Assembly: GCA_022822425.1 (NCBI GenBank)
Contig: JAJEBS010000247.1
Span: forward strand, 1 to 64,000
DNA: 64,000 nt
Direction of reading: 5' to 3'
Source of the DNA: Gemmatimonadota bacterium
GTDB lineage: Bacteria > Gemmatimonadota > Gemmatimonadetes > Longimicrobiales > Gaopeijiaceae
Shown: positions 18,801 to 28,581 of the stretch, piece by piece
Layout: each line of letters opens with the position of its first letter
Position numbering within the stretch: position 1 is the stretch's first letter
Program-made: the position numbers and the translations under genes
The notes under the pieces: model-generated
The model's database searches: none
What the model was told of the DNA's origin: nothing
The model's input: the letters and a program-made list of their open reading frames with translations, nothing else

Positions 18801-18842
18801 CGGAAGGTGACGTTCCACGAGCCGGCGGCGGCGGGACACTAG
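15834..18842 (+). CDS. actB: alternative complex III iron-sulfur subunit ActB
   Basis: A 1002-residue subunit combining a molybdopterin-oxidoreductase-like domain (about residues 45-740) with a C-terminal ferredoxin-like domain. The N-terminus has a twin-arginine-type signal, RRDFLRVVGASGAGA. The C-terminal part holds four Cys-rich clusters: KCTGCSACVTAC, LCQHCGNAPCEPVC, RCVGTRYCANNC, and KCTFCVQRI with CQQSC. Unusually, the N-terminal domain also keeps a complete CGECPAGC...LCARG motif of the kind that binds a 4Fe-4S cluster in true molybdoenzymes. ActB relays electrons from quinol to ActA and is not expected to bind molybdenum. It lies between actA and actC as in other act operons. Confidence 0.93.
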   Translation: MSGGIQRRDFLRVVGASGAGATMFGCSTDNVEKLIPYVVPPEEITPGVATWYASVCGECPAGCGTWVRTREGRAVKIEGNPGHPVSGGALCARGHSALQGLYNPDRLTGPMTRDGDGFSPVSWEDAEAQLVDRLGAAGGNVLLLTGSAGGALGHLFDRFVEVTGGTRVEYEALSEAPLRAAARIAFGRDVVPAYDFEAARFVLSFGADFLETWLSPTAYGRGFARTSAIDQMGSKGRFVFLAPRLSLTGQNADEWFPIRAGSEAAIALAMAAVIAGDGADAGPYGELLGSFDVAAAAGAAGLSEEEVADLARRFVAEGPGLALGPGVSGQHRGATGANLAALVLNHVAGNIGRSVHLASPDQAAASSPYASLESAMGSMRAGEVAVALVHGANPAYSLPPAAGFADAFGAVPFKVSFASALDETAHLADLILPDTHPLESWGDSHPRPGVHAVQQPVMRPVPLFDARATGDVLLSTANALGLDLGAGDFQGYVRARWQEMGLAGGDDFDGFWREALRRGVVFSATGEQEDAAELLAPDPAVGFDVPALDGDQDGLALVVYPSSRFGDGRQANRSWMQELPDPVSKITWHSWVELHPATAERHGLREGDIVRVSSPHGQVDLPVWPYAGVREDVAAIAMGGGHTGYGRYADGNGVNPMALLPAESEQPSGGLVHLATRVTVEPTGEWRKLASVHGSGHTQEDRNIAPAVALADIGHAEEEHAEHDLYELQEVGGFVPVPADGEPGDFPLPGARHGEYDPETTPRWAMAIDLDKCTGCSACVTACQAENNVPVVQEEQLLMGRDIQWMRIENYLETVDASHAGPVDVRFTPMLCQHCGNAPCEPVCPVFAAYHTPDGLNAQVYNRCVGTRYCANNCPYKVRVFNWYEYSDVPEPLNWQYNPDVTVRGEGVMEKCTFCVQRIREVENQSVLEGRSIADGEVVTACQQSCPAEAIVFGNIRDPNSRVAQVTANERSYRVLDDLINTQPAVTYQRKVTFHEPAAAGH

Positions 18843-18894
18843 AAGCAGGGCGCCCGCCGGCCCGCTGGCCGACGGAGACGCGCCCGGGAGAAGG

Positions 18895-20267
<1,373 letters not shown>

Positions 20268-20271
<4 letters not shown>

Positions 20272-20792
20272 GCGCGCAAGCCGGCCTGCTGGCCTCCTTC
20301 GACTACCTCGACGGCGCGGTGGACGCCGTGAAGGCGCTGCGCAAGTCGGGGTTCCGCAAGATCACCGCCTACTCCCCGCTTCCCGAGCATCATCTGGAGG
20401 AAGCCCTGGGGTACGACCAGAGCCCGGTGCGCGTCTTCGCGCTGGTGGGCGGCCTTACCGGCGCCGCGACCGGCTTCGCGTTCACCACCTGGACATCGAT
20501 GGACTGGCCGCTGGTAACGGGCGGCAAGCCCATCGTGTCGATCCCGGCCTACTTCATCATCGCCTTCGAGATGGCGGTGCTGTTCGGAGCGCTCTCCACC
20601 GTCATCGGCGTCTTCATCAACGCAAGGCTCCCCCGCCTGCGCCCGCCCGTGGTCTACGATCCCGGGTTCAGCGGCGGACGCTTCGGGGTGCACGTGAGCG
20701 CCCCCGCGGACCGCATTGAAGAAGCCCGCCGGATCCTCAACGGAAGCGATCCGGCCGAACTCACGGAAGAACCGGCCCCGTCCCATGGCTGA
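20268..20792 (+). CDS. actD: alternative complex III subunit ActD
   Basis: A 174-residue small membrane protein with two central transmembrane segments (VFALVGGLTGAATGFAF and AYFIIAFEMAVLFGALSTVI) flanked by soluble ends that begin GLLASFDYLDGAVDAVKALR, the usual ActD/DUF3341 opening. ActD helps anchor and assemble the complex and has no known cofactor. ATG 20268 follows AAGGAGG at 7 nt and overlaps actC by 4 nt; its own end overlaps actE by 8 nt. Confidence 0.92.
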
Positions 20793-21420
20793 CCGACCTC
20801 GCCCACGCACCCCCGTCCGCTTCGTCGCGGTGGCCCTGCTGGCCGGGCTGGTGAGCGCCTGCTCGCCCTTCGACGACCTCATGGTGCAGATCTTCGGGCG
20901 CAGCATGCGCGACCAGCGTTCGTTCGACCCGTACGAGAACACGCTGCTGCCGCCGGAGGGTTCGGTGCCCTTCTCGGCCGGCAACTTCTCCGCCGGCCCG
21001 AACCAGGTCTCCCTGGGACAGCCGGACCCGTCGGCCGAGATGCCGCCGTTCTTCACGATGGCGGAGGTGGCCGGCGAGGCGCCGGTGGTGATGGAGATGG
21101 TGAACCCGGTGGAGGCCGACGCGGCATCGCTGGCGGAAGGCGAGAGGCTCTACAACCGCTTCTGCGCCCCGTGTCACGGCGTGGACGGTGTGGGCGCCAG
21201 TGCTGTCCTCGCCCCGGTGCATCCCGTGCTGCCGGTCTACAACCTCTCAAGCGCGGTCACGGCCGCGCGCCCGGACGGCTACATCTACGGGGTCATCCGG
21301 GTGGGCCGGGCACTGATGCCCGCCTACGGGCACCAGATTCCGCACTACGACCGCTGGCACATCGTCAACTACGTCCGGCAGCTGCAGGCGCAGGCGGGCA
21401 ACCCGGCGCCGGGGGAGTAG
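20785..21420 (+). CDS. actE: alternative complex III monohaem cytochrome c lipoprotein ActE
   Basis: A 211-residue lipoprotein cytochrome. The leader LLAGLVSAC supplies the lipobox. A single haem motif CAPCH lies near residue 131, and the axial methionine is probably in ALMPAYGHQIPHYDRWHIVNYVRQLQ. ActE sits on the periplasmic face and accepts electrons from ActA. The overlapping start within actD indicates coupled translation. Confidence 0.92.
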   Translation: MADRPRPRTPVRFVAVALLAGLVSACSPFDDLMVQIFGRSMRDQRSFDPYENTLLPPEGSVPFSAGNFSAGPNQVSLGQPDPSAEMPPFFTMAEVAGEAPVVMEMVNPVEADAASLAEGERLYNRFCAPCHGVDGVGASAVLAPVHPVLPVYNLSSAVTAARPDGYIYGVIRVGRALMPAYGHQIPHYDRWHIVNYVRQLQAQAGNPAPGE

Positions 21421-21424
21421 CGGT

Positions 21425-22723
21425 ATGGCCCACATCCACGTCCCGGCGGACATCCCGGTTCGCCACCTGGAGCGTTCGCGGGGCTTCTCGATGTTCTGCG
21501 GGGCCCTCTTCCTCGTCGGCGTGATCTCGCTCTTCGTGCTCCGCGCCGCCGATCCCGCGCGCGCCGAGCAGGCCTACTCGGCCAACTGGCTTTTCTTCTT
21601 CGCCGTTGCCGAGGGCGCGATGCTCCTGTGCGCGGTGACCACCATCGTAAAGGCGAAGTGGAACTGGTCGGTGCGCCGCGTCAGCCTCGCCTTCGCCGCC
21701 TACCTGCCGATCGCGTTCATCCTCTTTCTCCCCATGCTGGGGCTCCGGGAGTCGTACTTCCCCTGGATCGAGGCGATGGAGAGCGATGCCATCGTGCAGG
21801 CGAAGGCCGCGTACCTGAACATCCCCTTCCTGGTCGCCCGCAATGTCGCCGGCTTGCTGCTCCTCATCGGGCTGAGCCTCTACGGGGCCTACCTGGCCGT
21901 GCGTCCGGACATGGGGCTGGTTGAAGGCGATGGCGATGCGGGGCGCAAGCGCTGGCGCGCCACCCTTACCGCGGGATGGATGGGGCAGGAAGCCGAGGAG
22001 ACCGCCAGCGCGCGCAGGATGGGCCGTCTGGCTCCCGCCTTCATCCTGGTCTACGCCGCCGTGATGAGCATGGTGGCCTACGACTTCGCCATGTCGCTCG
22101 AACCCCACTGGTTCTCGACCATCTTCGGGGCCTGGTACTTCATGGGCGGCTTCTGGGGAGGAATCGCGTCCACTGCGCTGATCGTCGTGCTGCTGAAACG
22201 CCGGCACGCGGATCTGAATGGCCTGATGGGCATCCAGCAGATGCACGACCTGGGGAAGCTGACCTTCGCCTTCTGCGTGTTCTGGACCTACATCGTCTTC
22301 GCCCAGTACATCGTCATCTGGTACGGCAAGCTGCCGTGGGAGCAGGCGTGGATCGTACATCGGACCGGCGAGACCTGGGGAGGGTTTTCACTCGCCCTGG
22401 TGCTGATGTGCTTCGTGATTCCCTTCGCGGGACTCATCGGGCGCCGGCCCAAGATGAACCCGGTGATTCTCGGTAGCTTTGTCTGCGTCATCCTTGCGGG
22501 GCTCTGGCTCGAGCACCATCTGCTGATCGCGCCCTCGCTGCGCCTGGATGGACCGACGATCGGCGCATGGGAGGTGCTGGTGACGCTGGTCTTCCTGGGC
22601 CCGCTGCTGTGGAGCCTGCGCTGGTTCCTGAGCACGTTTCCGGTGGTTCAGGTCTGGCAGCCGCCGGAGCAGCTGGAGATGGTCGATCTGGAGGTGACGC
22701 GGGAGGAAGCCGGGGTCCGTTAG
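21425..22723 (+). CDS. actF: alternative complex III membrane subunit ActF (NrfD-like)
   Basis: A 432-residue polytopic membrane protein, second NrfD-like subunit of the complex. About ten hydrophobic segments can be seen, including MFCGALFLVGVISLFVL and ARNVAGLLLLIGLSLYGAYLAV. ActF pairs with ActC and is implicated in proton movement rather than in the main quinol site. It starts 4 nt after actE and is the last act gene; no cytochrome oxidase genes follow in this window, although act operons are often followed by them. Confidence 0.92.
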   Translation: MAHIHVPADIPVRHLERSRGFSMFCGALFLVGVISLFVLRAADPARAEQAYSANWLFFFAVAEGAMLLCAVTTIVKAKWNWSVRRVSLAFAAYLPIAFILFLPMLGLRESYFPWIEAMESDAIVQAKAAYLNIPFLVARNVAGLLLLIGLSLYGAYLAVRPDMGLVEGDGDAGRKRWRATLTAGWMGQEAEETASARRMGRLAPAFILVYAAVMSMVAYDFAMSLEPHWFSTIFGAWYFMGGFWGGIASTALIVVLLKRRHADLNGLMGIQQMHDLGKLTFAFCVFWTYIVFAQYIVIWYGKLPWEQAWIVHRTGETWGGFSLALVLMCFVIPFAGLIGRRPKMNPVILGSFVCVILAGLWLEHHLLIAPSLRLDGPTIGAWEVLVTLVFLGPLLWSLRWFLSTFPVVQVWQPPEQLEMVDLEVTREEAGVR

Positions 22724-22754
22724 CCGATCCGCCTCAGGAGGTGTTTTCGAGGCG

Positions 22755-23987
22755 ATGAAGTGCACTTCGTTTGGTCCGGACGGGCGTTGGCGCACCCTTC
22801 CACTCACGCCGCAAAGGCGCTTCGGCCTTGCTGCAGGGACGGAGATTGCGGTTGCGCTGGCGGTGGTGGCCGCAGCCTCGTGCGGGAGCGAGGAGCGGGA
22901 CGGCGGCACATCGGCCGTTTACGACTCCGCCGGCGTGACCATCATCGAGAACCCCGGGCTCGACCGGCCGCTGGGTGTCCAGGTCACGCCGCTGGCCGAT
23001 CTCATACCTCCCGACAGCGCCCTCACGGTGGTTGCCCAGGGCGTCACGGTCGATGAGGCGACGGGGCGGGTTTTCGTGGCGGATCGACCCAATGACCGCG
23101 TCGTCGTGTTCGAACCCTCGGGAGTGTACGCGGGCACTCTGGGGCGCCCCGGGGACGGGCCGGGAGAGTTTCGCGACCCCGACGCGGTTTCCATGGATCC
23201 CTCCGGATCGCTTGTTGTGTGGGACAGCCGTCGGCGTATCCTCAGTCGCTGGTCGAGCGGAGGCGATTTCCTGGGCGAAGAACGTCCGGATCTGGACTAC
23301 GGGGGGCCCGGGTTCGCGGTGGGAGACGATTGGCTCGCAGTAGTGGCGGACATGGCGACGGGAATAGTCCCGGGGCGGCAACTGGGACTCGTTGTGCACG
23401 AGGAAGGAAGCACCACGACGTTGCACGAAGTCACGGAGGAGGTGGGCCTCCTGGAATTGGGTCGGGGGTCTATTCCAGCCTCGAAGCTGTTCTCCCCCAT
23501 AATCGTCTGGACGAACCGGGGAGACTCCATCTTCTTCCTGAACGGGCCGGACTATCGCATCGACAAGAGCGTCGGTGGCGTGCTGGAGCTGAGTTTCAGG
23601 CGGTCGATGGATCCCATCGAGGTGACGCGGGAGCTGGCCGTCGGGAAGATCAAGTCGGGTCCCGGACCGTATTCCGCCATCCTGCGCCGGTCCGGCCTGG
23701 AGGCGGAGGACATCGTGACCGCCCTCGGATACGAGGAGCGGATCCCGCCCGTCATGAGGGTGACTGCGGCCCCCGGAGGGCGGTTCTGGGTCACCCGCAC
23801 CCTTGACGGGTTCACTCCCCACGCCGTTGATGTCTTCGACGCTTCCGGCAGGTACGAGGGCACGTTCGATGCGCCGGGGGTTCCGGTTGCGTTCGTGTCC
23901 GATTCCACCTTCGTGGCGCTTCGGCTGGAGGAGTTCGGAGAGACAGTCCTGGCGCTCCACCGGTTACGCAGGAACGAAGGGAGCTGA
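22755..23987 (+). CDS. six-bladed beta-propeller lipoprotein
   Basis: A 410-residue protein with a hydrophobic leader ending in AAASC, a likely lipobox. The mature part begins with YDSAGVTIIENPG and carries GRPGDGPGEFRDP, followed by four-stranded repeat blades to the C-terminus. It is a close paralogue of the propeller half of the protein at 51351; short stretches such as the one encoding GDSIFFLNGP are nearly identical even in DNA. It lies 31 bases after actF on the same strand with its own strong AGGAGGTG, so it may be read through from the act operon. Its ligand and role are unknown. Confidence 0.8.
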   Translation: MKCTSFGPDGRWRTLPLTPQRRFGLAAGTEIAVALAVVAAASCGSEERDGGTSAVYDSAGVTIIENPGLDRPLGVQVTPLADLIPPDSALTVVAQGVTVDEATGRVFVADRPNDRVVVFEPSGVYAGTLGRPGDGPGEFRDPDAVSMDPSGSLVVWDSRRRILSRWSSGGDFLGEERPDLDYGGPGFAVGDDWLAVVADMATGIVPGRQLGLVVHEEGSTTTLHEVTEEVGLLELGRGSIPASKLFSPIIVWTNRGDSIFFLNGPDYRIDKSVGGVLELSFRRSMDPIEVTRELAVGKIKSGPGPYSAILRRSGLEAEDIVTALGYEERIPPVMRVTAAPGGRFWVTRTLDGFTPHAVDVFDASGRYEGTFDAPGVPVAFVSDSTFVALRLEEFGETVLALHRLRRNEGS

Positions 23988-24084
23988 AGAGACCGTCGGA
24001 GCGGCAGTCGGCGCCGGACCGGGCCGGCCTGACCAGCCAGTGCGCGAGGCGCCGGTGGTCCATGACCGAGCCCGGCACTGTGCT

Positions 24085-24891
24085 TCAGCGGGCCGGGTCG
24101 GCTCCCTGGGCCAGCAACTTCAGCACCCGCGGGTGGAGTGCGGGATTGCTGGAAACCCCCGAGCCGCCGTGGATCGTGGGCTCGCCCGACACGTCCGTGA
24201 AGCACCCGCCCGCCTCCGTGACGATGGTCAGCAGGGGCGCCGCATCCCAGGAGGCGAGCACCGGGTCCACCATGACCTGAGCCCGGCCCGTGGCGACCAG
24301 GACGTGGCCGTAGCAGTCGCCCCAGCTGCGGGTCATGCGTGCGGCGGCGGCCAGGGCCCGCCATCCCGCCTCGCCGGAGTGACCGTGAAAGGCCGCCTCG
24401 TCGGTGGTGAGCAGGAGGCTCCGGTCCAGCCGGCTCTCGCTGGAGACGGAGCAGGGCTCGCCGTTCCAGCGGGCTCCCAGGCCCCTGGCGGCCGTCACCG
24501 TCTCCCCGAGTGCCGGGAGGTGGACGACCCCGACCACCGGCTCGCCCTCCACTTCGATGCCGATGAGGACGCCCCACAGCGGCACCCCGTGAACAAACGA
24601 CTTCGTGCCGTCGATGGGATCGAGAATCCAGCGCACCGAAGCTCCGGGAAGCACTTCTCCGTGCTCTTCGCCGACGATGCCGTGATCCGGGAAACGCCGC
24701 CGGATCTCCGCGCGCAACAGGCTCTCGGCTTCCCGGTCCGCGATGGTGACCGGGGTGTCGTCGGCCTTGGTTTCGACCCCGATCCGGGTGCCGAAATACC
24801 CGAGCGCGACCTCTCCGGCGGCGCGCGCAAACCCTTCGGCCGTGCGCGCCAGGTCACCGAGTTCGATGGGGGTCGGATGGGTTGCGTTCAT
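24085..24891 (-). CDS. hisN: histidinol-phosphatase / inositol monophosphatase family enzyme
   Basis: A 268-residue Mg-dependent phosphatase of the inositol monophosphatase superfamily. The metal-binding motifs are GEEHGEV, then DPIDGTKSFVHGVPLWG, then SWDAAPL near the C-terminus. The DPIDGTKSF...PLWG variant is typical of HisN, which removes phosphate from L-histidinol phosphate in histidine synthesis, but other IMPase substrates cannot be excluded. ATG 24891 lies inside the end of the GGDEF gene (38-nt overlap). It is the last gene of a minus-strand run. Confidence 0.82.
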   Translation of the reverse strand: MNATHPTPIELGDLARTAEGFARAAGEVALGYFGTRIGVETKADDTPVTIADREAESLLRAEIRRRFPDHGIVGEEHGEVLPGASVRWILDPIDGTKSFVHGVPLWGVLIGIEVEGEPVVGVVHLPALGETVTAARGLGARWNGEPCSVSSESRLDRSLLLTTDEAAFHGHSGEAGWRALAAAARMTRSWGDCYGHVLVATGRAQVMVDPVLASWDAAPLLTIVTEAGGCFTDVSGEPTIHGGSGVSSNPALHPRVLKLLAQGADPAR

Positions 24892-25594
24892 GGTGGAGAT
24901 CGGACGAGGTGCGGCGACGAGTCGGTGCTCCGCGGGGGGCGGGGAAGCCCGCGCACGCCGAGCACTTGCGCCCAAAGGTACCGAAAGCCCCGGTCCGCCG
25001 GGAGCGGACGGCCGCGCGACGACGACGGAGATCCCGGTCCGCTGCCGCCAGGGCGTCCCGCCAGCGGCACAGGACGGCAAGACCGAAGCTGACCGTAACC
25101 CCGTGCGGCGAGAGCAATGGATGCCGTGCGACCGCCCGCGCGATGCCGTCCGCAGCCGCGCGAACCCGGCCGGCCCTCATATTCGCGAAGATGACGACGA
25201 ACTCGTCGCCGCCCAGCCGCGCTGCAAATGGCGAACCGGGTATGGAACCGGAATGACCGGACGGACCGTGGTGCGACTCGGGCCGATCGGAGAACCCGCG
25301 CGATTCCAATCGCCTCGAGGCGTTGGCCGAGGCTCTTGAGAACACATTGGCCACCGCGGCCAGCACCCGGTCGCCCTCAGGGTACCCGTGTCGGTCGTTG
25401 AAGCGCTTGAAGTCGTCCACGTCGAACAGAGCCAGCGAGAACGGGCACAGGCGAGAACCGGTCTGGCGGGCAGCCGCGGGGACACCGCGAGCCAGGACCC
25501 GATCCAGATGGCGCTCCAGGTGGCGGCGATTCGGGAGACCGGTCAGCGGATCGGTCAGCGCCAGCCGCCGATTGGCTTCCGCGATCCGCTCCAT
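24854..25594 (-). CDS. GGDEF-domain protein (probable diguanylate cyclase), short form
   Basis: About 246 residues, nearly all GGDEF domain: TDPLTGLPNRRHLERHLDRVL, then FDVDDFKRFNDRHGYPEGD with the metal-binding Asp, then the intact signature ARLGGDEF. Such domains make cyclic di-GMP from two GTP. Two oddities stand out. Between the metal site and GGDEF there are about 29 extra residues, Ser/His/Gly-rich. The C-terminus after FGLAVL becomes Arg-rich and loses the usual end of the fold. No sensor domain or good start lies upstream; ATG 25594 follows GAGG at 9 nt, but a helix continuing upstream in frame hints at a lost N-terminus. It may be degenerate. Confidence 0.6.
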   Translation of the reverse strand: MERIAEANRRLALTDPLTGLPNRRHLERHLDRVLARGVPAAARQTGSRLCPFSLALFDVDDFKRFNDRHGYPEGDRVLAAVANVFSRASANASRRLESRGFSDRPESHHGPSGHSGSIPGSPFAARLGGDEFVVIFANMRAGRVRAAADGIARAVARHPLLSPHGVTVSFGLAVLCRWRDALAAADRDLRRRRAAVRSRRTGAFGTFGRKCSACAGFPAPRGAPTRRRTSSDLHHERNPSDPHRTR

Positions 25595-25866
25595 CCGGCG
25601 CAACCTCAGCTCCAGCTCCCGAACGTAGCGAGCGTCGAGAGGGCAGTGGGTGCCGGGGCTCGGCCTTCGCCCTCCGGCGGGGGACCCGGGCCGATTTCTG
25701 CTTGGAGCGTCCGTCTGAATACGCCTTGGGCCCGGAGGGATGTGCCAAGAGCGAGATCCCGCGCGGAGTGTGGACGGACGGGCGACCCATGAGGCTATCG
25801 CCAAGCCCCGTGCGCAGGAATGGTAGATCGGGACCGATCGAGTCCCGGCTTGCGCGCTGGCGCGCG

Positions 25867-26757
25867 TTAGTCGGCCCGCTCCGCCGGAGCCGAGGCGGCC
25901 GACCCGGTCTCGATGGAATCGGCCCCGTCGGCGGATTCGGCCTCGTCGGCGGGTTGAGCCCCATCGACGGATTCGGCCCCGTCGCGCCTGGCCGCCAACC
26001 CTTCCGCGCGCTCCGCGTAGCGCCTGATCTCGTAGCCGACGGCGCGCAGGATCCCAGCTTCCTGGGTGTCCGGCTCGGCGCGCGCGATGATCGTACGCAG
26101 GGTGCGCATCACCCCTTCGGGCGCGCGGCGGGTGAAGAAGGCGATGCGGTCGAGTCCGCGTTCGAGCACCGCGTAGGTTTCCTCCAGTTCGGCACTGCTG
26201 GCGGGTTCGGTCGCGCGCCGCCCCCGGGGCAAATCCGCCGGGTCGTGCGCCGCCAGGAAGATCTCGTAGGCCAGGATGAGCACCGCCTGGGCCAGGTTGA
26301 GGCTCTTGTACTCGGGGAGCGTGGGAACGATTGCCACCCGGTTGCACAGGTCCAGCGCCTGATTGGAGAGCCCCCGGTCCTCGCGGCCGAAGAGCACCGC
26401 CACGGTGCCCCGCGTGGCGCGCTCGACCACCTGGGCCGCCAACTCGCGCGGCCGCCCGTAGTTGCGGTGGGCGGTGCGGGCGCGCGCCGTGGTGCCGAGC
26501 ACGAAGGTGGTGTCGGCCAGCGCGTCGGCCAGGGTGTCGTGGATCTCGGCGCGCTCGACCACGTGGTCGCTGCGGTGGGCGATCCCGGTGATGCGCCAGG
26601 CGTCGAATTCGGCGGGACGAACCAGGCGCAGCCGGTCGAGCCCCATGTTCATCATCGCCCGCACCGTACCCGCGATGTTGACCAGGTTCTGCGGCTCGTG
26701 CAGCACGACCACGACGTTGGAGAGCGGAGAGGCCTCCGCCGGCACATCTCCCGGCAT
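25867..26757 (-). CDS. trmJ: TrmJ-like tRNA (cytidine/uridine-2'-O)-methyltransferase
   Basis: A 296-residue SPOUT-family RNA methyltransferase. VVVVLHEPQNLVNIAGTVRAMMNMG opens the domain, and the knot-forming SAM-binding motifs appear as AVLFGREDRGLSNQAL and the IVPTLPEYKSLNLAQAV segment. TrmJ methylates the ribose at position 32 of some tRNAs. The C-terminal 40 residues form an Ala/Asp/Glu-rich, repetitive low-complexity tail (ADEAESADGADS) not expected in the family core. It lies 74 bases after tatA in the same direction. Confidence 0.85.
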   Translation of the reverse strand: MPGDVPAEASPLSNVVVVLHEPQNLVNIAGTVRAMMNMGLDRLRLVRPAEFDAWRITGIAHRSDHVVERAEIHDTLADALADTTFVLGTTARARTAHRNYGRPRELAAQVVERATRGTVAVLFGREDRGLSNQALDLCNRVAIVPTLPEYKSLNLAQAVLILAYEIFLAAHDPADLPRGRRATEPASSAELEETYAVLERGLDRIAFFTRRAPEGVMRTLRTIIARAEPDTQEAGILRAVGYEIRRYAERAEGLAARRDGAESVDGAQPADEAESADGADSIETGSAASAPAERAD

Positions 26758-26831
26758 GGGGCGGGTCAGCGACGTGGTCGGGCGCGGATGCAGCGCCGCT
26801 CGAATGCCGGGCGCGGTGCGTCCACGGGCCG

Positions 26832-27065
26832 TCAGGACTCGCGGGCTACTTCTTCCTCGGGCGCCTCGGGGAGCTGGGGCAACTCATCCGCCTGCCCTTC
26901 CTTCAGGCCGCGCTTGAAGTTCTTGATGCCCGTGCCCACCCCGCGGGCGAACTCGGGAATCTTGCGGCCTCCGAAGAAGAGGACCAGGAGACCCAGCGCC
27001 AGAAGGATCTCGTTGAATCCCAGCAGCAGGGGCAGCGCCACAAAGACCAGGTCTGGACCGAACAT
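26832..27065 (-). CDS. tatA: twin-arginine translocase subunit TatA
   Basis: A 77-residue protein with one N-terminal hydrophobic helix (EILLALGLLVLFFGGRKIPE), the FGGRKIPEFARGVG amphipathic helix and an acidic tail. This is the TatA/TatE arrangement, forming the pore of the twin-arginine export system, which would be needed for the RRDFLR signal of ActB. No tatC is seen in the window. It lies between the acyl-CoA dehydrogenase and trmJ. Confidence 0.9.
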   Translation of the reverse strand: MFGPDLVFVALPLLLGFNEILLALGLLVLFFGGRKIPEFARGVGTGIKNFKRGLKEGQADELPQLPEAPEEEVARES

Positions 27066-27131
27066 GTTCTCGCCTCGATGTCGTGGGTCGACCTGTGGAA
27101 GGTAGCAGCCCGTGGATGAATTCGCCCGCTG

Positions 27132-28313
27132 TCAGTTTCCCGCCTCTCGCAACAACAGCTTCGCGATGGTCTGAAGCTGCATGTTGGTCGTCCCTTCGTA
27201 AATGGTGCCGATCTTCGCGTCGCGGTAGAGCTTCTCGACGGGGTACTCGCTGGTGAAGCCGTATCCGCCGTGCAGATCCACGCACTCCGACGCCACCCTC
27301 TGCGCCGTCTGCGATGCGAACAGCTTGGCCATCGCCGCCTGACGAATGTAGGGGAAGCCACCGTCGCGCAGGCGTGCCGCATTGTACACCAGCAGGCGCG
27401 CCGCCTCCACGTCGGTGGCCATCTGCGCGAGCTGGAACTGAACCCCCTGAAACTCGGAGACCGAACGGCCGAACTGCTCCCGCTCGCGCGTGTAGCGGAG
27501 GGTGTGGCCGAGCGCTCCCTGCGCCAGCCCCACCATCTGTGCGCCGATTCCGATGCGTCCCTCGTTGAGGGTGGCGATCGCGATCCTGTACCCGAGGCCG
27601 ACTTCGCCCAGCAGGTTTCCGCCGGGGACCCGGCAGCCGTCGAGCACCACCTCGGTCGTCGACGACGCGCGAATCCCCAGCTTCTGCTCCCTCCTGCCCA
27701 CCGAGAGACCCGGTGTTTCCCTCTCCACGAGAAACGCGGTGATGCCGCGGTATCCCGAGTCCGGATCGACGTTGGCGAAGACGATGTAGAGCCCGGCTTC
27801 GGCTCCGTTGGTGATCCAGAGCTTCTGGCCGTTCAGAATCCAGTCGTCGCCCGCGCGCACCGCGGTGCATCGGAGGGCGAAGGCGTCCGACCCGCTTCCG
27901 GCCTCCGAGAGCGCATAGGCGCCGACCGTATCGGAAGCCAGGCGCGGCAGATGGCGGCTCTGCTGCTCCTCGGTGCCGTAGCGGAGGAGCGCATTGATGA
28001 CGAGGGTGTTCTGCACATCCACCAGCACGGCCACGGCGGGGTCCACGGCGGAGAGCTCCTCGACGACGAGCACGGCCGCGAAGAACGAGCTGCCCGCTCC
28101 CCCGAAGCGTTCGGGAATCTCCACCCCCATGAGCCCCAGCTCGAACAGCTTGCGGATCAGCGCCGGATCCATGGCGTGCGCAGCGTCCATCGCGGACACC
28201 CTGGGTGCGATCTCGCTGCGCGCGAAGTCCCGCACTGCCTGCTGAAAGAAGCGTTCCTCCTCGCCAAGGGAGGTCAGCGCGGCGCGCATTCCGTCCGCGA
28301 AGCCTGCCTGCAT
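27132..28313 (-). CDS. acyl-CoA dehydrogenase
   Basis: A 393-residue FAD enzyme, normal for the family, oxidising acyl-CoA to 2-enoyl-CoA. Visible are the YALSEAGSGSDAFALRCTAV and WITNGAEAGLYIVFANVD segments of the middle domain. In the C-terminal domain, YTREREQFGRSVSEFQGVQF precedes GGYGFTSEYPVEKLYRDAKI and then IYEGTTNMQ. The catalytic base is Glu373 of IYEGT, as in short-chain/butyryl-CoA dehydrogenases. I chose the ATG at 28313; the longer track ORF adds Gly/Ser-rich non-coding sequence. It is the first gene of a minus-strand run with tatA and trmJ and is divergent from gcvH. Confidence 0.92.
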   Translation of the reverse strand: MQAGFADGMRAALTSLGEEERFFQQAVRDFARSEIAPRVSAMDAAHAMDPALIRKLFELGLMGVEIPERFGGAGSSFFAAVLVVEELSAVDPAVAVLVDVQNTLVINALLRYGTEEQQSRHLPRLASDTVGAYALSEAGSGSDAFALRCTAVRAGDDWILNGQKLWITNGAEAGLYIVFANVDPDSGYRGITAFLVERETPGLSVGRREQKLGIRASSTTEVVLDGCRVPGGNLLGEVGLGYRIAIATLNEGRIGIGAQMVGLAQGALGHTLRYTREREQFGRSVSEFQGVQFQLAQMATDVEAARLLVYNAARLRDGGFPYIRQAAMAKLFASQTAQRVASECVDLHGGYGFTSEYPVEKLYRDAKIGTIYEGTTNMQLQTIAKLLLREAGN

Positions 28314-28505
28314 GAAAAACTCCGTTCCTGCGCTGGAAGTGGAAGAAAGACCGGTCCATGAACCGCCTCCCGATCCGTGGGCGGTGCCCGGAGCACCATG
28401 CGCGCACGGCGCGCCGTACAACCCCTTGAGGCCAGCCGGCGTTCCCCCGAAGAACCCTGAGCCCCGGGCCGATCCGGCTTTGGCGCCGGGGTGCCGGCAT
28501 CGGGG

Positions 28506-28535
28506 TTGACGGGGCGGGAACGCGCTTTCTATAGT
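28506..28535 (+). promoter_or_regulatory. candidate promoter of the gcvH-gcvP unit
   Basis: TTGACG at 28506-28511 and TATAGT at 28530-28535 with an 18-base spacer, about 46 bases before the ATG of gcvH. The leader is too short to hold a glycine riboswitch. Confidence 0.65.
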
Positions 28536-28581
28536 CCCGAACCGAAATCCACCCCCGATCACTCCTGTGCCCGGAGCACCC

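Noticed and set aside
15834-18842. ActB as a true molybdoenzyme such as formate dehydrogenase or nitrate reductase
   Set aside because: The gene lies in a complete actABCDEF order with a pentahaem ActA, two NrfD-like subunits and a monohaem ActE, which defines alternative complex III.
28314-28581. Glycine riboswitch before gcvH
   Set aside because: Only about 46 bases separate the -10 box from the ATG, too short for the aptamer, and its conserved motifs are not seen.
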